Source: Gemmatimonadaceae bacterium
GTDB lineage: Bacteria; Gemmatimonadota; Gemmatimonadetes; Gemmatimonadales; Gemmatimonadaceae
Assembly (NCBI GenBank): GCA_025451425.1
Contig: JANWKK010000186.1
Span: 1-13,460, forward strand
DNA: 13,460 nucleotides
Reading direction: 5' to 3'
The notes under the pieces were generated by a model. That model saw only the letters and a program-made list of their open reading frames with translations. It did no database searches and was not told the DNA's origin. The position numbers and the translations under genes were made by a program. Below are positions 7,124-13,460 of the stretch, piece after piece (position 1 is the first letter of the stretch; every line of letters begins with the position of its first letter).

Positions 7124-7182
7124 TGACGAGAAGCACGCGGCTCTGCCGGCGCGTTCGTCTCGACCGAGGAGAACGCGCATAC

Positions 7183-7187
7183 GAGGA
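7183..7187 (+). promoter_or_regulatory. Shine-Dalgarno deciding the TTG start of gvpJ
   Basis: GAGGA lies 8 bases before TTG 7196. An in-frame TGA directly precedes the TTG, and no ATG or GTG lies between it and the conserved core, so this site settles the start codon. Confidence 0.7.
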
Positions 7188-7195
7188 TCGCCTGA

Positions 7196-7513
7196 TTGCC
7201 CGAGTTCGTTAATCCGTCTCGCTCGCACGGCTTGGTTGACATTCTCGACCGCGTCCTCGACAAGGGGCTGGTCGTCGCCGGCGATATCAAAATCAATCTC
7301 GCGAACGTCGAGCTGCTGACGATTCAAGTGCGGCTGCTCGTCTGCTCGATCGATAAAGCCGAACAAATCGGCCTGAACTGGTGGCGCTCCGATCCGCGAC
7401 TCACATCGGGCTCGCCCAATCCCGCACTGCGGGCGGGGGAGCTCGAGGAGCGTCTCGACCGGATCGAACGCACACTGGAAGGACTCGCAAGAAAGCGAGG
7501 AGCGAAGAGCTGA
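7196..7513 (+). CDS. gvpJ: Gas vesicle protein GvpJ (GvpA family)
   Basis: A 105-residue GvpA-family minor protein. The core [20 protein letters not shown], then INLANVELLTIQVRLLV, then SIDKAEQIGLNWWRSDPRL, matches GvpJ closely. AGDI in place of AWVR, ELLTI, and the Asn-Trp-Trp after the second helix are the features that separate GvpJ from GvpA. The last 30 residues (ELEERLDRIERTLEGL region) form a probable coiled coil, also found in Bacillus GvpJ. GvpJ is a minor vesicle protein thought to shape or nucleate the tips. It starts with TTG, supported by GAGGA eight bases upstream and a stop codon immediately before. Its place after gvpK matches the Bacillus megaterium order. gvpA follows after 91 bases. 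Confidence 0.9.
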   Translation: MPEFVNPSRSHGLVDILDRVLDKGLVVAGDIKINLANVELLTIQVRLLVCSIDKAEQIGLNWWRSDPRLTSGSPNPALRAGELEERLDRIERTLEGLARKRGAKS

Positions 7514-7569
7514 CGCGCGCCGCCGAAGCTCGATCGCTCACAACGCCCGAGATTAGCGTTCATGGTAAT

Positions 7570-7604
7570 CCCAATCCCCTCACTAGCCCCCAACCCTCTC
7601 CTCC
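7570..7604 (+). promoter_or_regulatory. Pyrimidine-rich leader of gvpA without a Shine-Dalgarno
   Basis: The 35 bases before ATG 7605 are almost all C, T and A, ending in CTCTCCTCC, and hold no purine ribosome-binding site. This is odd for what should be the most heavily translated gene of the operon. The CCTCC copies the anti-Shine-Dalgarno core, and the GAGGAG at 7496-7501 near the end of gvpJ is complementary to CTCCTC here. Structure or S1-assisted initiation is possible, but no function is shown. Confidence 0.35.
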
Positions 7605-7907
7605 ATGGCTGTCGAACGCACGCCTAGCGGCAGTTCACTCATCGATGTTCTCGACCGTGTTCTGGACAAGGGCATCGTCATTGACGCGTGGGTACGCGTC
7701 TCGCTCGTAGGAATCGACTTGGTGACGGTCGAAGCACGGATCGTGGTCGCATCGATCGATACGTACCTGAAGTACTCGGAGGCTGTAGGTATCACAGCGC
7801 CGGTGTCGCGTCCGCGTGAGCTTGCAGCGAGCGAGATGTCGGAGCTCGAGCGCGTGCAACGCGAGAATGCGGAGCTGAGACGTCGGCTTGAACAGCAGAA
7901 CGCGTGA
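7605..7907 (+). CDS. gvpA: Major gas vesicle shell protein GvpA with coiled-coil tail
   Basis: A 100-residue GvpA, the small hydrophobic protein that polymerises into the ribs of the gas-permeable, water-excluding vesicle wall. Residues 1-70 are near canonical: [40 protein letters not shown] and [19 protein letters not shown]. These cover the amphipathic helices and the two strands of the rib fold. Most GvpA proteins end shortly after this point. Here about 25 more residues follow, with a heptad-like Leu/Glu/Arg pattern ([19 protein letters not shown]) that predicts a coiled coil facing a partner or the cytoplasm. The gene has no visible ribosome-binding site and lies last among the structural genes. 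Its final 20 bases contain the start of the histidine kinase gene, so the two products are probably translationally coupled. Confidence 0.95.
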   Translation: MAVERTPSGSSLIDVLDRVLDKGIVIDAWVRVSLVGIDLVTVEARIVVASIDTYLKYSEAVGITAPVSRPRELAASEMSELERVQRENAELRRRLEQQNA

Positions 7908-10164
7908 TCTCGAAGGATTGATCGGCACGACGGAAGTCGCCGATCGCACGGTCGCGGGTGTTCTCTCCGCGCTCGCCGAAGCGCCTGATTTCTCGTCTGC
8001 CGCATCGTTTCTGCTCGCTCAGGTGCTCGACCTGGCAGAGGCCGAGCGCGGGCACATGCTGCGTCTCGATACGGCGCAGGAGTCACTGATTTCGGTTTCG
8101 AGCCTCGGGTACGACTCACCGCCGCAGGCGGCGATTTCGATCGGCGATCTCTCGAATCCGCTCGTGGTATGCGCGCTGGCCCTCGTCCCGGTCACTGGCG
8201 GTGGCCGCTCGAGCATCCGAGCATTTGTCTCGTTGGCGCGCTGGACGGCGCTGTCAATGCCGCAGGCGCGTATGAAGGGCACGCTGCCGGCGATGACACT
8301 GGAGCATGCGCAGGAGCTCGTTGGAGAAGGTGAGGTGAGGTTGCTCGCGTCAATCGAGCGGCGCCTCGCGAGCGCTCCCTGCGGCGTGATCGTGATCGAC
8401 GGTGCCATCCCCGAGCGCGTGCTCGGATCGGTCACGTCGCTCGTTATGCTCGCCGGGCCGATCATCGCGCGCCTTGCCATGCTTCAGGAATCTCGCGACT
8501 CGATCGACCGCCTGTCGCAACAGCGCGACCGCTTGACCTTGATGGTCGATTCGCTACCAGATCCAGTTGTCATCACCAACGCCACGAACGACATCATCGC
8601 CCAGAATTCCCGCGCTGAACGACTGTTGAACGTGAAGGAGGGCGATTCATCTGGGCGCCGCCGCGCGATCGAGCTGAACAACCTGCTCTTTACGTCGTTC
8701 CTCGCGAAAGCGGTAATGACGGGTGGCCAATCCGGTGGACCACGTGAGTTGAATCTCGTCGATCCGGACGAAGGCAATGATCTGCTCTTCGAGGTGTTGG
8801 CGCACCCACTGAGCGAACGTGTCGGCCCCGATGACGCCGTGCTTTCCGTCTTGCGCGACGTGACTGACTTGCGTCGAGCCGCGAATGAGCTCGAGCGACA
8901 GGTGCAACGCGTTCGACTTGCAGAAATGAAAGCGTCTTCCGAGCGCGACCGGCTGAATCTCATTCTCGAGAATGTCGCCGATCCGATTCTCGTCACCGAC
9001 GAGCGGGCGAACATCATCCTGATGAACGATCAGGCCGAGCAGCTATTCCAGGCGAGTGAAATTCAGCAGCGCAGCCGTCGACAGCTGCAAGCCGTCCGCG
9101 GCAACGATACCAAGTTCACGTCGTTCATCTCCGAATTTGCGCTGCTCGACACGCGCGCTCGTCGCGAGCGCATCGCGCTCGTGCACCCGATCACCGGCAG
9201 CCAGCTGCCGGTGGAAGTCGTCTCGGGAAAGATCCTGAACGAGCGCGGCGAGCCAATCGCCATTGTCTCCGTCTTGCACGATCTCACGAAGGAAGTCGAG
9301 ATCGAGCGACTTTATGAAACGCTCAAGACGATGAACAGTGAGCTCGAGGAACGCATCAGGGCCGCGACCGCCGACCTGGCGGAACAGAATGCCCGACTGC
9401 AATGGCAGTCGCAGGAAGTCGAGCGCGCCAATCGGCTGAAATCGGAGTTTCTCGCGAGCATGTCGCACGAGCTCCGTACGCCGATCAATGCGCTCATTGG
9501 TTACTCGGCGCTGCTCATCGACGGCGTCCTCGGCGACATCAACGAACGGCAGCGTGATGCGCTGCGCCGCGGGCGCGCGGCCGCCGAGCATCTGCTCGCG
9601 CTGATCAACGACATCCTCGATCTCGCCAAACTCGAGGCGGGCAAGATGCCATTGCACCTCGAGGACGTCGAGCTGCGCGATGTCATCGCCGAAGTCTCCC
9701 AGCAGATCGAGCCCATGGTGCGAAAGAAAGCCCTGGAGTTCGTCGTCGACATCGGTCTCGAATGTCCTGCGCTTCACACCGACCGCACGAAGGTGCGTCA
9801 GGTGTTGCTCAACCTGTTGTCGAATGCCGTGAAGTTCACGAACAAAGGCCGCGTGTCCGTTGTCGCACGCTGTGCTGAAATGGGCGATGGCGTGCGCATC
9901 GACGTTGTCGACACCGGCATCGGCATTCGCGAAAAAGACCTCCAGGCCATCTGGGAAGACTTCCGACAAGTGGATCAATCACGCACACGTGAGTTTGGTG
10001 GTACGGGCCTTGGCCTCAGTATCACGCGCAAGCTGCTCGAGCGGCTCGGTGGAACTGTCAGCGTGCGCAGCAAATACGGCGATGGGAGTGTGTTTTCGGT
10101 GCTGCTGCCCCAGCGTACGCCGATGCCGGCAGGTGAGGAGATGGTCGCCGGCCGCTCAGGTTGA
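7888..10164 (+). CDS. Soluble PAS-PAS sensor histidine kinase overlapping gvpA
   Basis: A 758-residue histidine kinase with no clear membrane segment, so probably cytoplasmic. Order: a GAF-like N-terminal region (about 10-190), PAS1 (about 212-325), PAS2 (about 353-470), a coiled-coil linker (475-515), HisKA with [13 protein letters not shown] (phospho-acceptor H527), then the HATPase domain with N-box (N642, N646), DTGIGI (from D675) and GGTGLGL (704-710). There is no receiver domain. TTG 7888 is the earliest start, 20 bases inside gvpA; TTG 7918 is an alternative. No ATG or GTG gives a comparable N-terminus. The overlap suggests it is made with the gas-vesicle proteins and may sense a cytoplasmic signal such as redox state, light or a ligand; the cofactor cannot be read from sequence. 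No regulator gene follows directly. The OmpR-type regulator downstream is paired with another kinase beyond a terminator. Confidence 0.9.
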   Translation: MNSRTRDLEGLIGTTEVADRTVAGVLSALAEAPDFSSAASFLLAQVLDLAEAERGHMLRLDTAQESLISVSSLGYDSPPQAAISIGDLSNPLVVCALALVPVTGGGRSSIRAFVSLARWTALSMPQARMKGTLPAMTLEHAQELVGEGEVRLLASIERRLASAPCGVIVIDGAIPERVLGSVTSLVMLAGPIIARLAMLQESRDSIDRLSQQRDRLTLMVDSLPDPVVITNATNDIIAQNSRAERLLNVKEGDSSGRRRAIELNNLLFTSFLAKAVMTGGQSGGPRELNLVDPDEGNDLLFEVLAHPLSERVGPDDAVLSVLRDVTDLRRAANELERQVQRVRLAEMKASSERDRLNLILENVADPILVTDERANIILMNDQAEQLFQASEIQQRSRRQLQAVRGNDTKFTSFISEFALLDTRARRERIALVHPITGSQLPVEVVSGKILNERGEPIAIVSVLHDLTKEVEIERLYETLKTMNSELEERIRAATADLAEQNARLQWQSQEVERANRLKSEFLASMSHELRTPINALIGYSALLIDGVLGDINERQRDALRRGRAAAEHLLALINDILDLAKLEAGKMPLHLEDVELRDVIAEVSQQIEPMVRKKALEFVVDIGLECPALHTDRTKVRQVLLNLLSNAVKFTNKGRVSVVARCAEMGDGVRIDVVDTGIGIREKDLQAIWEDFRQVDQSRTREFGGTGLGLSITRKLLERLGGTVSVRSKYGDGSVFSVLLPQRTPMPAGEEMVAGRSG

Positions 10165-10171
10165 GGCAGGC

Positions 10172-10188
10172 CTGACAATTTGCTGACA
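10172..10188 (+). repeat. Two CTGACA direct repeats 11 bases apart
   Basis: CTGACA occurs at 10172-10177 and 10183-10188, one helical turn apart, with a related CTGACC at 10203. OmpR/PhoB-type regulators often bind direct repeats of this period, and such a regulator is encoded 1.8 kb downstream. The second copy partly overlaps the terminator stem, so binding-site function is speculative. Confidence 0.3.
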
Positions 10189-10236
10189 GGTGTGCGCCGC
10201 GCCTGACCGCATATTTCGAGGGCGACACCTGTTTTT
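10186..10236 (+). terminator. Intrinsic terminator after the gvp-kinase unit
   Basis: CAGGTGT-G-CGCC (10187-10198) pairs with GGCG-ACACCTG (10221-10231), an 11-bp stem with one bulged G and a 22-base loop. Five T residues (10232-10236) follow directly. It lies 22 bases after the stop of the PAS-PAS kinase and before the next kinase gene, marking the end of the gvp transcription unit. The long loop weakens it somewhat. Confidence 0.65.
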
Positions 10237-10265
10237 GGTCCGCCCGTGACTTTCGTGTGACGCGT

Positions 10266-12008
10266 ATGCCTAACGTTTTCTCCCGCTCGTCCGGCCGCCC
10301 GAGGCGTGGCGTGCCAACGTTGGCGATTCTGCTCGCCGCATTGGCTGTCGTTTCGGCTCTGGTGTTCCAGGCATTCCGCGCCGAGCAGGATCAGCGCGCG
10401 ACCGCATCGCGCGCGCTGCGCGAGTATGCGGGCTTTGCCGCATGGGAATTCGCGTCGAACATGCGGGAAGAAATGTGGCTTGCGATGACGGAGCTGCTGC
10501 GACCGGCCGAGCAGCTCGATCCGCCGCAGCCGGGCGCCGATCTGCCGTCGCCCGGGATTCTCGTTGCGCAAGCGCGCCACATCGATCATTGCAACGACTG
10601 CTCGGCGTCGATTCCCGCGTCGTATTATTTCCGCCTCGATTTGAATGACAGCGCGCTGACGACGGTGCTCAGTGATGGCGACGTTGCGCGCGAGCCGGAA
10701 CGTCTCGAACGATCGTGGCTTCGCGATACCATCACGCGCCACGCCATGCGCGTTTTCAAACCAAACTGGCGCGCCGCCACGGTCGTGGGTGAGGTGGATG
10801 GCCGCCGCCTAACGGTGTCGTATACAGTCGTTCGCGATACGACCGGCCGGCCGGTCGCGGCGTTCGGCGTCGTCAGCGAGTCGAAGCGCTACGTCGCCGC
10901 GTTTGCGGCGAAGCTCGCCGAATGGGAGTTGCTCCCGCCGTCGCTCGCCAAGCAAGCTGGCGTCGGTCATCTCGTTGCGATCACTGTCCGCGACGAAAAG
11001 AGCAACGTCCTCTATCGATCCCCGTGGCAATTCGGCGATCAGTACAGCGCAGCGTACGAACAACAGAAGTACGTCGCGGGATTCACCGTCGAGGCCTCAC
11101 TAAAGCCTGGCGTGGCCGGCCGTCTCATTCTTGGCGACTCCTATCGATTTCCGGTGCTCCTCGCGCTGCTCGTGATCACAGCGACACTCGTCGCGATCGC
11201 GTTCCGCCAAGTGCGTCGCGAGGCAGCGTTGGCGCGCCTCCGTGCGGACTTCGTCTCCAGCGTCTCGCATGAGCTCCGAACGCCACTGGCGCAGATTCGC
11301 ATGTTCGCCGAGCTGCTGCGCATGGGCTGGATCCGCTCGACACAGGAGCACACGCGCTCACTCGACATCATCGATCAGGAAGCGCGACGGCTTGGCCATC
11401 TCGTCGACAAAGTACTGTGCTTCGATCGGATCGAGCGTGGTGAGAATACGCTCATGACCGAGCAGACGGAGTTGGCGCCACTCGTGAGGGAAGTGCTCGA
11501 GGCCTTCACGCCACTCGCCACCGCGCGTCACGCGCAAGTACGGGTTCGTCTCGACGATGACGTCATCGCCGAGGTCGATCGCGGCGCGATGCGGCAGGTC
11601 CTCATCAATCTGCTCGACAACGCCGTCAAATACGGCCCGAGCGGACAGACGATCACCGTTGGCCTCGACCGAACGACCGACGGGCGGTCGGCGCGCATCC
11701 GGGTCGAGGACGAAGGACCGGGAATTCCGGCGTCGGAGCGTGAGCGAATCTGGGAGCCGTTCCATCGCCTCGATCGCGACGCGAACTCCGCCATCGCCGG
11801 CAGTGGAATCGGTCTCGCCCTCGTGCGTAACCTCACCGTGGCACATGGCGGGCGCGTGTTCGTCGAAGAAGGCGCGATCGGCGGCTCGCGTTTCACGATC
11901 GAGATCCCATGCACAGCGCAGTCGTATCCGCCGGTGCCGGCACGTATCGCCGTCTCTAGCGGCGCCGCTTCCTACGGCGACGAAGCGCAGTTCGTCACAA
12001 GACGATGA
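10266..12008 (+). CDS. Membrane-bound sensor histidine kinase
   Basis: A 580-residue kinase. A basic N-terminus is followed by TM1 (about 16-37), an extracytoplasmic sensor region of about 255 residues, and TM2 (about 295-314). HisKA comes after only about 20 residues, with no recognisable HAMP: FVSSVSHELRTPL, with H335 as phospho-acceptor. The HATPase domain has the N-box (N448, N452), EDEGPGI (from E481) and GSGIGLAL (512-519). The sensor region contains H105-x2-H108-C109-x2-C112, a possible metal or redox site. A 35-residue tail follows the kinase core. GTG 10257 is an in-frame alternative start adding three residues; neither start has a clear ribosome-binding site. The stop overlaps the response regulator start as ATGA, so the two form a cognate pair. 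The signal is unknown. Confidence 0.9.
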   Translation: MPNVFSRSSGRPRRGVPTLAILLAALAVVSALVFQAFRAEQDQRATASRALREYAGFAAWEFASNMREEMWLAMTELLRPAEQLDPPQPGADLPSPGILVAQARHIDHCNDCSASIPASYYFRLDLNDSALTTVLSDGDVAREPERLERSWLRDTITRHAMRVFKPNWRAATVVGEVDGRRLTVSYTVVRDTTGRPVAAFGVVSESKRYVAAFAAKLAEWELLPPSLAKQAGVGHLVAITVRDEKSNVLYRSPWQFGDQYSAAYEQQKYVAGFTVEASLKPGVAGRLILGDSYRFPVLLALLVITATLVAIAFRQVRREAALARLRADFVSSVSHELRTPLAQIRMFAELLRMGWIRSTQEHTRSLDIIDQEARRLGHLVDKVLCFDRIERGENTLMTEQTELAPLVREVLEAFTPLATARHAQVRVRLDDDVIAEVDRGAMRQVLINLLDNAVKYGPSGQTITVGLDRTTDGRSARIRVEDEGPGIPASERERIWEPFHRLDRDANSAIAGSGIGLALVRNLTVAHGGRVFVEEGAIGGSRFTIEIPCTAQSYPPVPARIAVSSGAASYGDEAQFVTRR

Positions 12009-12817
12009 GCATCTTCGTAGGAGGTGCAGACCTTCGGCGCGAGCGGGGGCCGTCTCGCGACGACTCCTCTTTCGCTCCCCAGGAGGCCGACACGCGCTCT
12101 GCCCCAAGTCCGCAGCACGGTGCGACGGTGTTAGTCGTCGAGGATAACCCTGACCTCGCTTACGGCCTGCGGAACAGCCTGGAGATCGCCGGCTACACCG
12201 TTGCGGTGGCGGAGGACGGCGTGTCGGGCGTCCACCAAGCGCGCGAGCTCGATCCGGACCTCGTCGTGCTCGACCTCATGCTCCCAGGCATGGACGGCTA
12301 CCGCGTCCTGCGGACCCTCCGTGACGAGGGACGCGCAGTGCCGGTCCTCATCCTCACCGCTCGCGGCGAGGAAGCCGACAAAGTTCTCGGGTTCCGGCTC
12401 GGCGCGGAAGACTACGTCACGAAGCCATTCGGGGTGCTCGAGCTGCTGGCTCGAATCGAAGCGCTGATCCGCCGGACACGGCACTGGCGTGGATCGACGT
12501 CTGCGCCGGCCGCGCCCGTAATCGAACGATTCGGTGAAGTCGAGGTCGATGTAAGTGCGCGCACAGTGCGCCGTCAGGGTGAGCGCGTCGAGCTGACCCC
12601 GAAGGAGTTCGACTTGCTGATCGCCCTCCTCCGAAGGCAGGGCCGCGTGACCAGCCGCAACGAGCTCTTACGCGCCGTATGGGGTTACAGTGCGTCTGTC
12701 GTGAGCCGGACCGTCGACACGCACGTCGCCGAACTGCGACGGAAGCTGGAGCCCGACGCCACCGCGCCAAGGCACATCCTGACCGTGTGGAAGGTCGGAT
12801 ACAAATTCCAGCCATAA
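12005..12817 (+). CDS. OmpR/PhoB-type DNA-binding response regulator
   Basis: A 270-residue regulator partnered with the preceding membrane kinase. The receiver domain begins near residue 40: acidic pair E46-D47 in VVEDNPDL, phosphorylated D90 in VLDLMLPGMDG, T118 in ILTARG and K140 in YVTKPF. The winged-helix DNA-binding domain (about 172-268) has the typical LTPKEFDLLIALLRRQGRVT, SRNELLRAVWG, RTVDTHVAELRRKL and VGYKF. The 38 residues before the receiver are unusual for the family: polar, Ser/Arg/Pro-rich, with no recognised motif. The ATGA overlap with the kinase favours ATG 12005, but two AGGAGG stretches inside this extension leave room for doubt. Targets are unknown. The nearby gvp operon and the downstream lipoprotein gene are candidates by position only. 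Confidence 0.93.
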   Translation: MSIFVGGADLRRERGPSRDDSSFAPQEADTRSAPSPQHGATVLVVEDNPDLAYGLRNSLEIAGYTVAVAEDGVSGVHQARELDPDLVVLDLMLPGMDGYRVLRTLRDEGRAVPVLILTARGEEADKVLGFRLGAEDYVTKPFGVLELLARIEALIRRTRHWRGSTSAPAAPVIERFGEVEVDVSARTVRRQGERVELTPKEFDLLIALLRRQGRVTSRNELLRAVWGYSASVVSRTVDTHVAELRRKLEPDATAPRHILTVWKVGYKFQP

Positions 12818-12877
12818 AGAAAGCTGAGCGCTTCGCGTCACAGCGAACCACTGCTCTGCGTGCGTGTAATAAGGGTT

Positions 12878-12913
12878 CGTGGCGCTACTTGTGTCATTCT
12901 GGGTAGCGCTGCG
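12878..12913 (+). other. 11-bp hairpin after the response regulator gene
   Basis: CGTGGCGCTAC (12878-12888) can pair with GTAGCGCTGCG (12903-12913), including two G-U pairs, around a 14-base loop. No T-run follows, so it is not a classic intrinsic terminator. It may stabilise the 3' end of the kinase-regulator mRNA. The rest of the 174-base gap shows no convincing promoter. Confidence 0.4.
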
Positions 12914-12979
12914 CCGAGGACTGACTCTTCGATCGCTTCGCTGCATCGGACTGACAGCAATCGATCCCAAGCACGTAGC

Positions 12980-12983
12980 GGAG
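12980..12983 (+). promoter_or_regulatory. Shine-Dalgarno supporting TTG start of the lipoprotein gene
   Basis: GGAG lies 8 bases before TTG 12992, good spacing for initiation. It favours TTG over the in-frame ATG 13034, which would delete the basic part of the signal peptide. Confidence 0.55.
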
Positions 12984-12991
12984 ATATTCTC

Positions 12992-13460
12992 TTGTTCGCT
13001 TCCAGAATCCCATCGGGCCGCATCGTAGCGGCAATGCTCTTCGCCGGCACAGCTGTAACGGCCTGTTCTGATCAAAAGCGGAACGCGTCGACAGACTCCG
13101 ATCTCAATCGTGATCTGCAGCTGGCTGGACAGATGTCGGCGCAGCCGCAGCCGACGTTCCAAGACACGGCATTGAGTCCGCAGAGCGCGCCGGTCAAGGC
13201 ATCGGCCCCTGCCAAGACGCCAACGCCGACCAGGACCGCACGGCGAGAGCGGTCAATGTCGCCGGCTCAGCCGCCCCTCGACGCGACACCGCACCCGCAG
13301 GCGGCGGCGCCAATCCCGGCAGCCGCTCCGGCTCCAGCCCTTGCGCCTAGCAAGCAGATCGGCGCGGGACCAGGGATCGGCATGACGTCAGGCGGCCGCC
13401 TCTGCACCGATGGCCACCGCCCGGGCGACAAGATCGTTGCCACCGTCGATTCTCCGGTGA
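12992..13460 (+). CDS. Predicted Ala/Pro-rich lipoprotein, 3' end beyond window
   Basis: The frame is open to the window edge, giving 156 codons of an incomplete gene. With TTG 12992 as start, the protein begins with a basic n-region (SRIPSGR), a hydrophobic stretch, and VTAC with C25 as the lipidated cysteine, a typical signal peptide II. A polar segment (SDQKRNASTDSDLNRDLQLA) is followed by about 80 residues rich in Ala, Pro, Gln and Thr, probably a flexible spacer across the periplasm. The last visible part (GGRLCTDGHRPGDKIVATVD) looks like the start of a folded domain. I do not recognise the family. It may belong with the upstream two-component pair, but a 174-base gap and hairpin separate them. 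Confidence 0.75.
   Translation, partial: MFASRIPSGRIVAAMLFAGTAVTACSDQKRNASTDSDLNRDLQLAGQMSAQPQPTFQDTALSPQSAPVKASAPAKTPTPTRTARRERSMSPAQPPLDATPHPQAAAPIPAAAPAPALAPSKQIGAGPGIGMTSGGRLCTDGHRPGDKIVATVDSPV

Noticed and set aside
9043..9978. A 311-codon minus-strand open frame
   Set aside because: It is antisense to the PAS2-HisKA-HATPase part of the kinase and shows no known motif. It arises from codon bias on the sense strand.
7888..10164. Hybrid histidine kinase with a receiver domain
   Set aside because: The protein ends about 45 residues after the GGTGLGL motif, so there is no room for a receiver and no aspartate motif is present.
12878..12913. Intrinsic terminator after the response regulator
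   Set aside because: The stem is good but the loop is 14 bases and no T-run follows, so it was listed only as a hairpin.
1..13460. tRNA, rRNA, CRISPR arrays, insertion sequences
   Set aside because: No cloverleaf, rRNA-like stretch, regularly spaced repeat array, transposase or terminal inverted repeats were seen on reading the window.

Overview
The window is a GC-rich bacterial stretch with every gene on the + strand, closely packed and often overlapping. Three genes appear to start at TTG. The gene mix (Tat-exported Rieske proteins, deoxynucleoside kinase, gas-vesicle genes, two sensor kinases, an Ala/Pro-rich lipoprotein) and the general style suggest a Gram-negative, possibly Gemmatimonadota, but nothing here fixes the phylum, so treat that as a weak guess.

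Layout. (1) 1-850: the 3' part of one small Rieske iron-sulfur protein with no credible start, then a complete Tat-type Rieske lipoprotein. (2) 997-1650: a deoxynucleoside kinase. (3) 1651-1837: an intergenic region with a plausible sigma70-type promoter and a 5' hairpin. (4) 1838-7907: a gas-vesicle (gvp) operon in the order gvpF, gvpG, tandem ArsA/Get3-type ATPase, gvpL, gvpS-like, a third gvpF/L, gvpK, gvpJ, gvpA. This follows the F-G-L-S-K-J order of Bacillus megaterium, with an ATPase inserted after gvpG, an extra F/L protein after the S-like gene, and gvpA placed last. No gvpN is seen. (5) 7888-10164: a soluble PAS-PAS histidine kinase whose start lies inside the 3' end of gvpA. (6) 10186-10236: a good intrinsic terminator closing that unit. 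(7) 10266-12817: a membrane histidine kinase and an OmpR-type regulator joined by an ATGA overlap. (8) 12992-end: a lipoprotein cut by the window edge.

How the genes may work together. The three GvpA-family proteins (A, J, S-like) would form the vesicle shell and its nucleation parts. The F/L, G and K proteins are the usual accessory and assembly factors. The two-domain ATPase has both KGGVGKT P-loops and both DxAPTGH motifs, but no apparent counterparts of the metal-site cysteines of ArsA. Sitting between gvpG and gvpL, it is best explained as an energy-driven chaperone or targeting factor for hydrophobic Gvp subunits, by analogy with Get3. The kinase overlapping gvpA would be made together with the vesicles and may tie a cytoplasmic signal to buoyancy. 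These roles are inferred from context. The most unusual content is the pairing of a double ArsA-type ATPase and a coupled sensor kinase with a compact gvp operon that lacks gvpN in this window.
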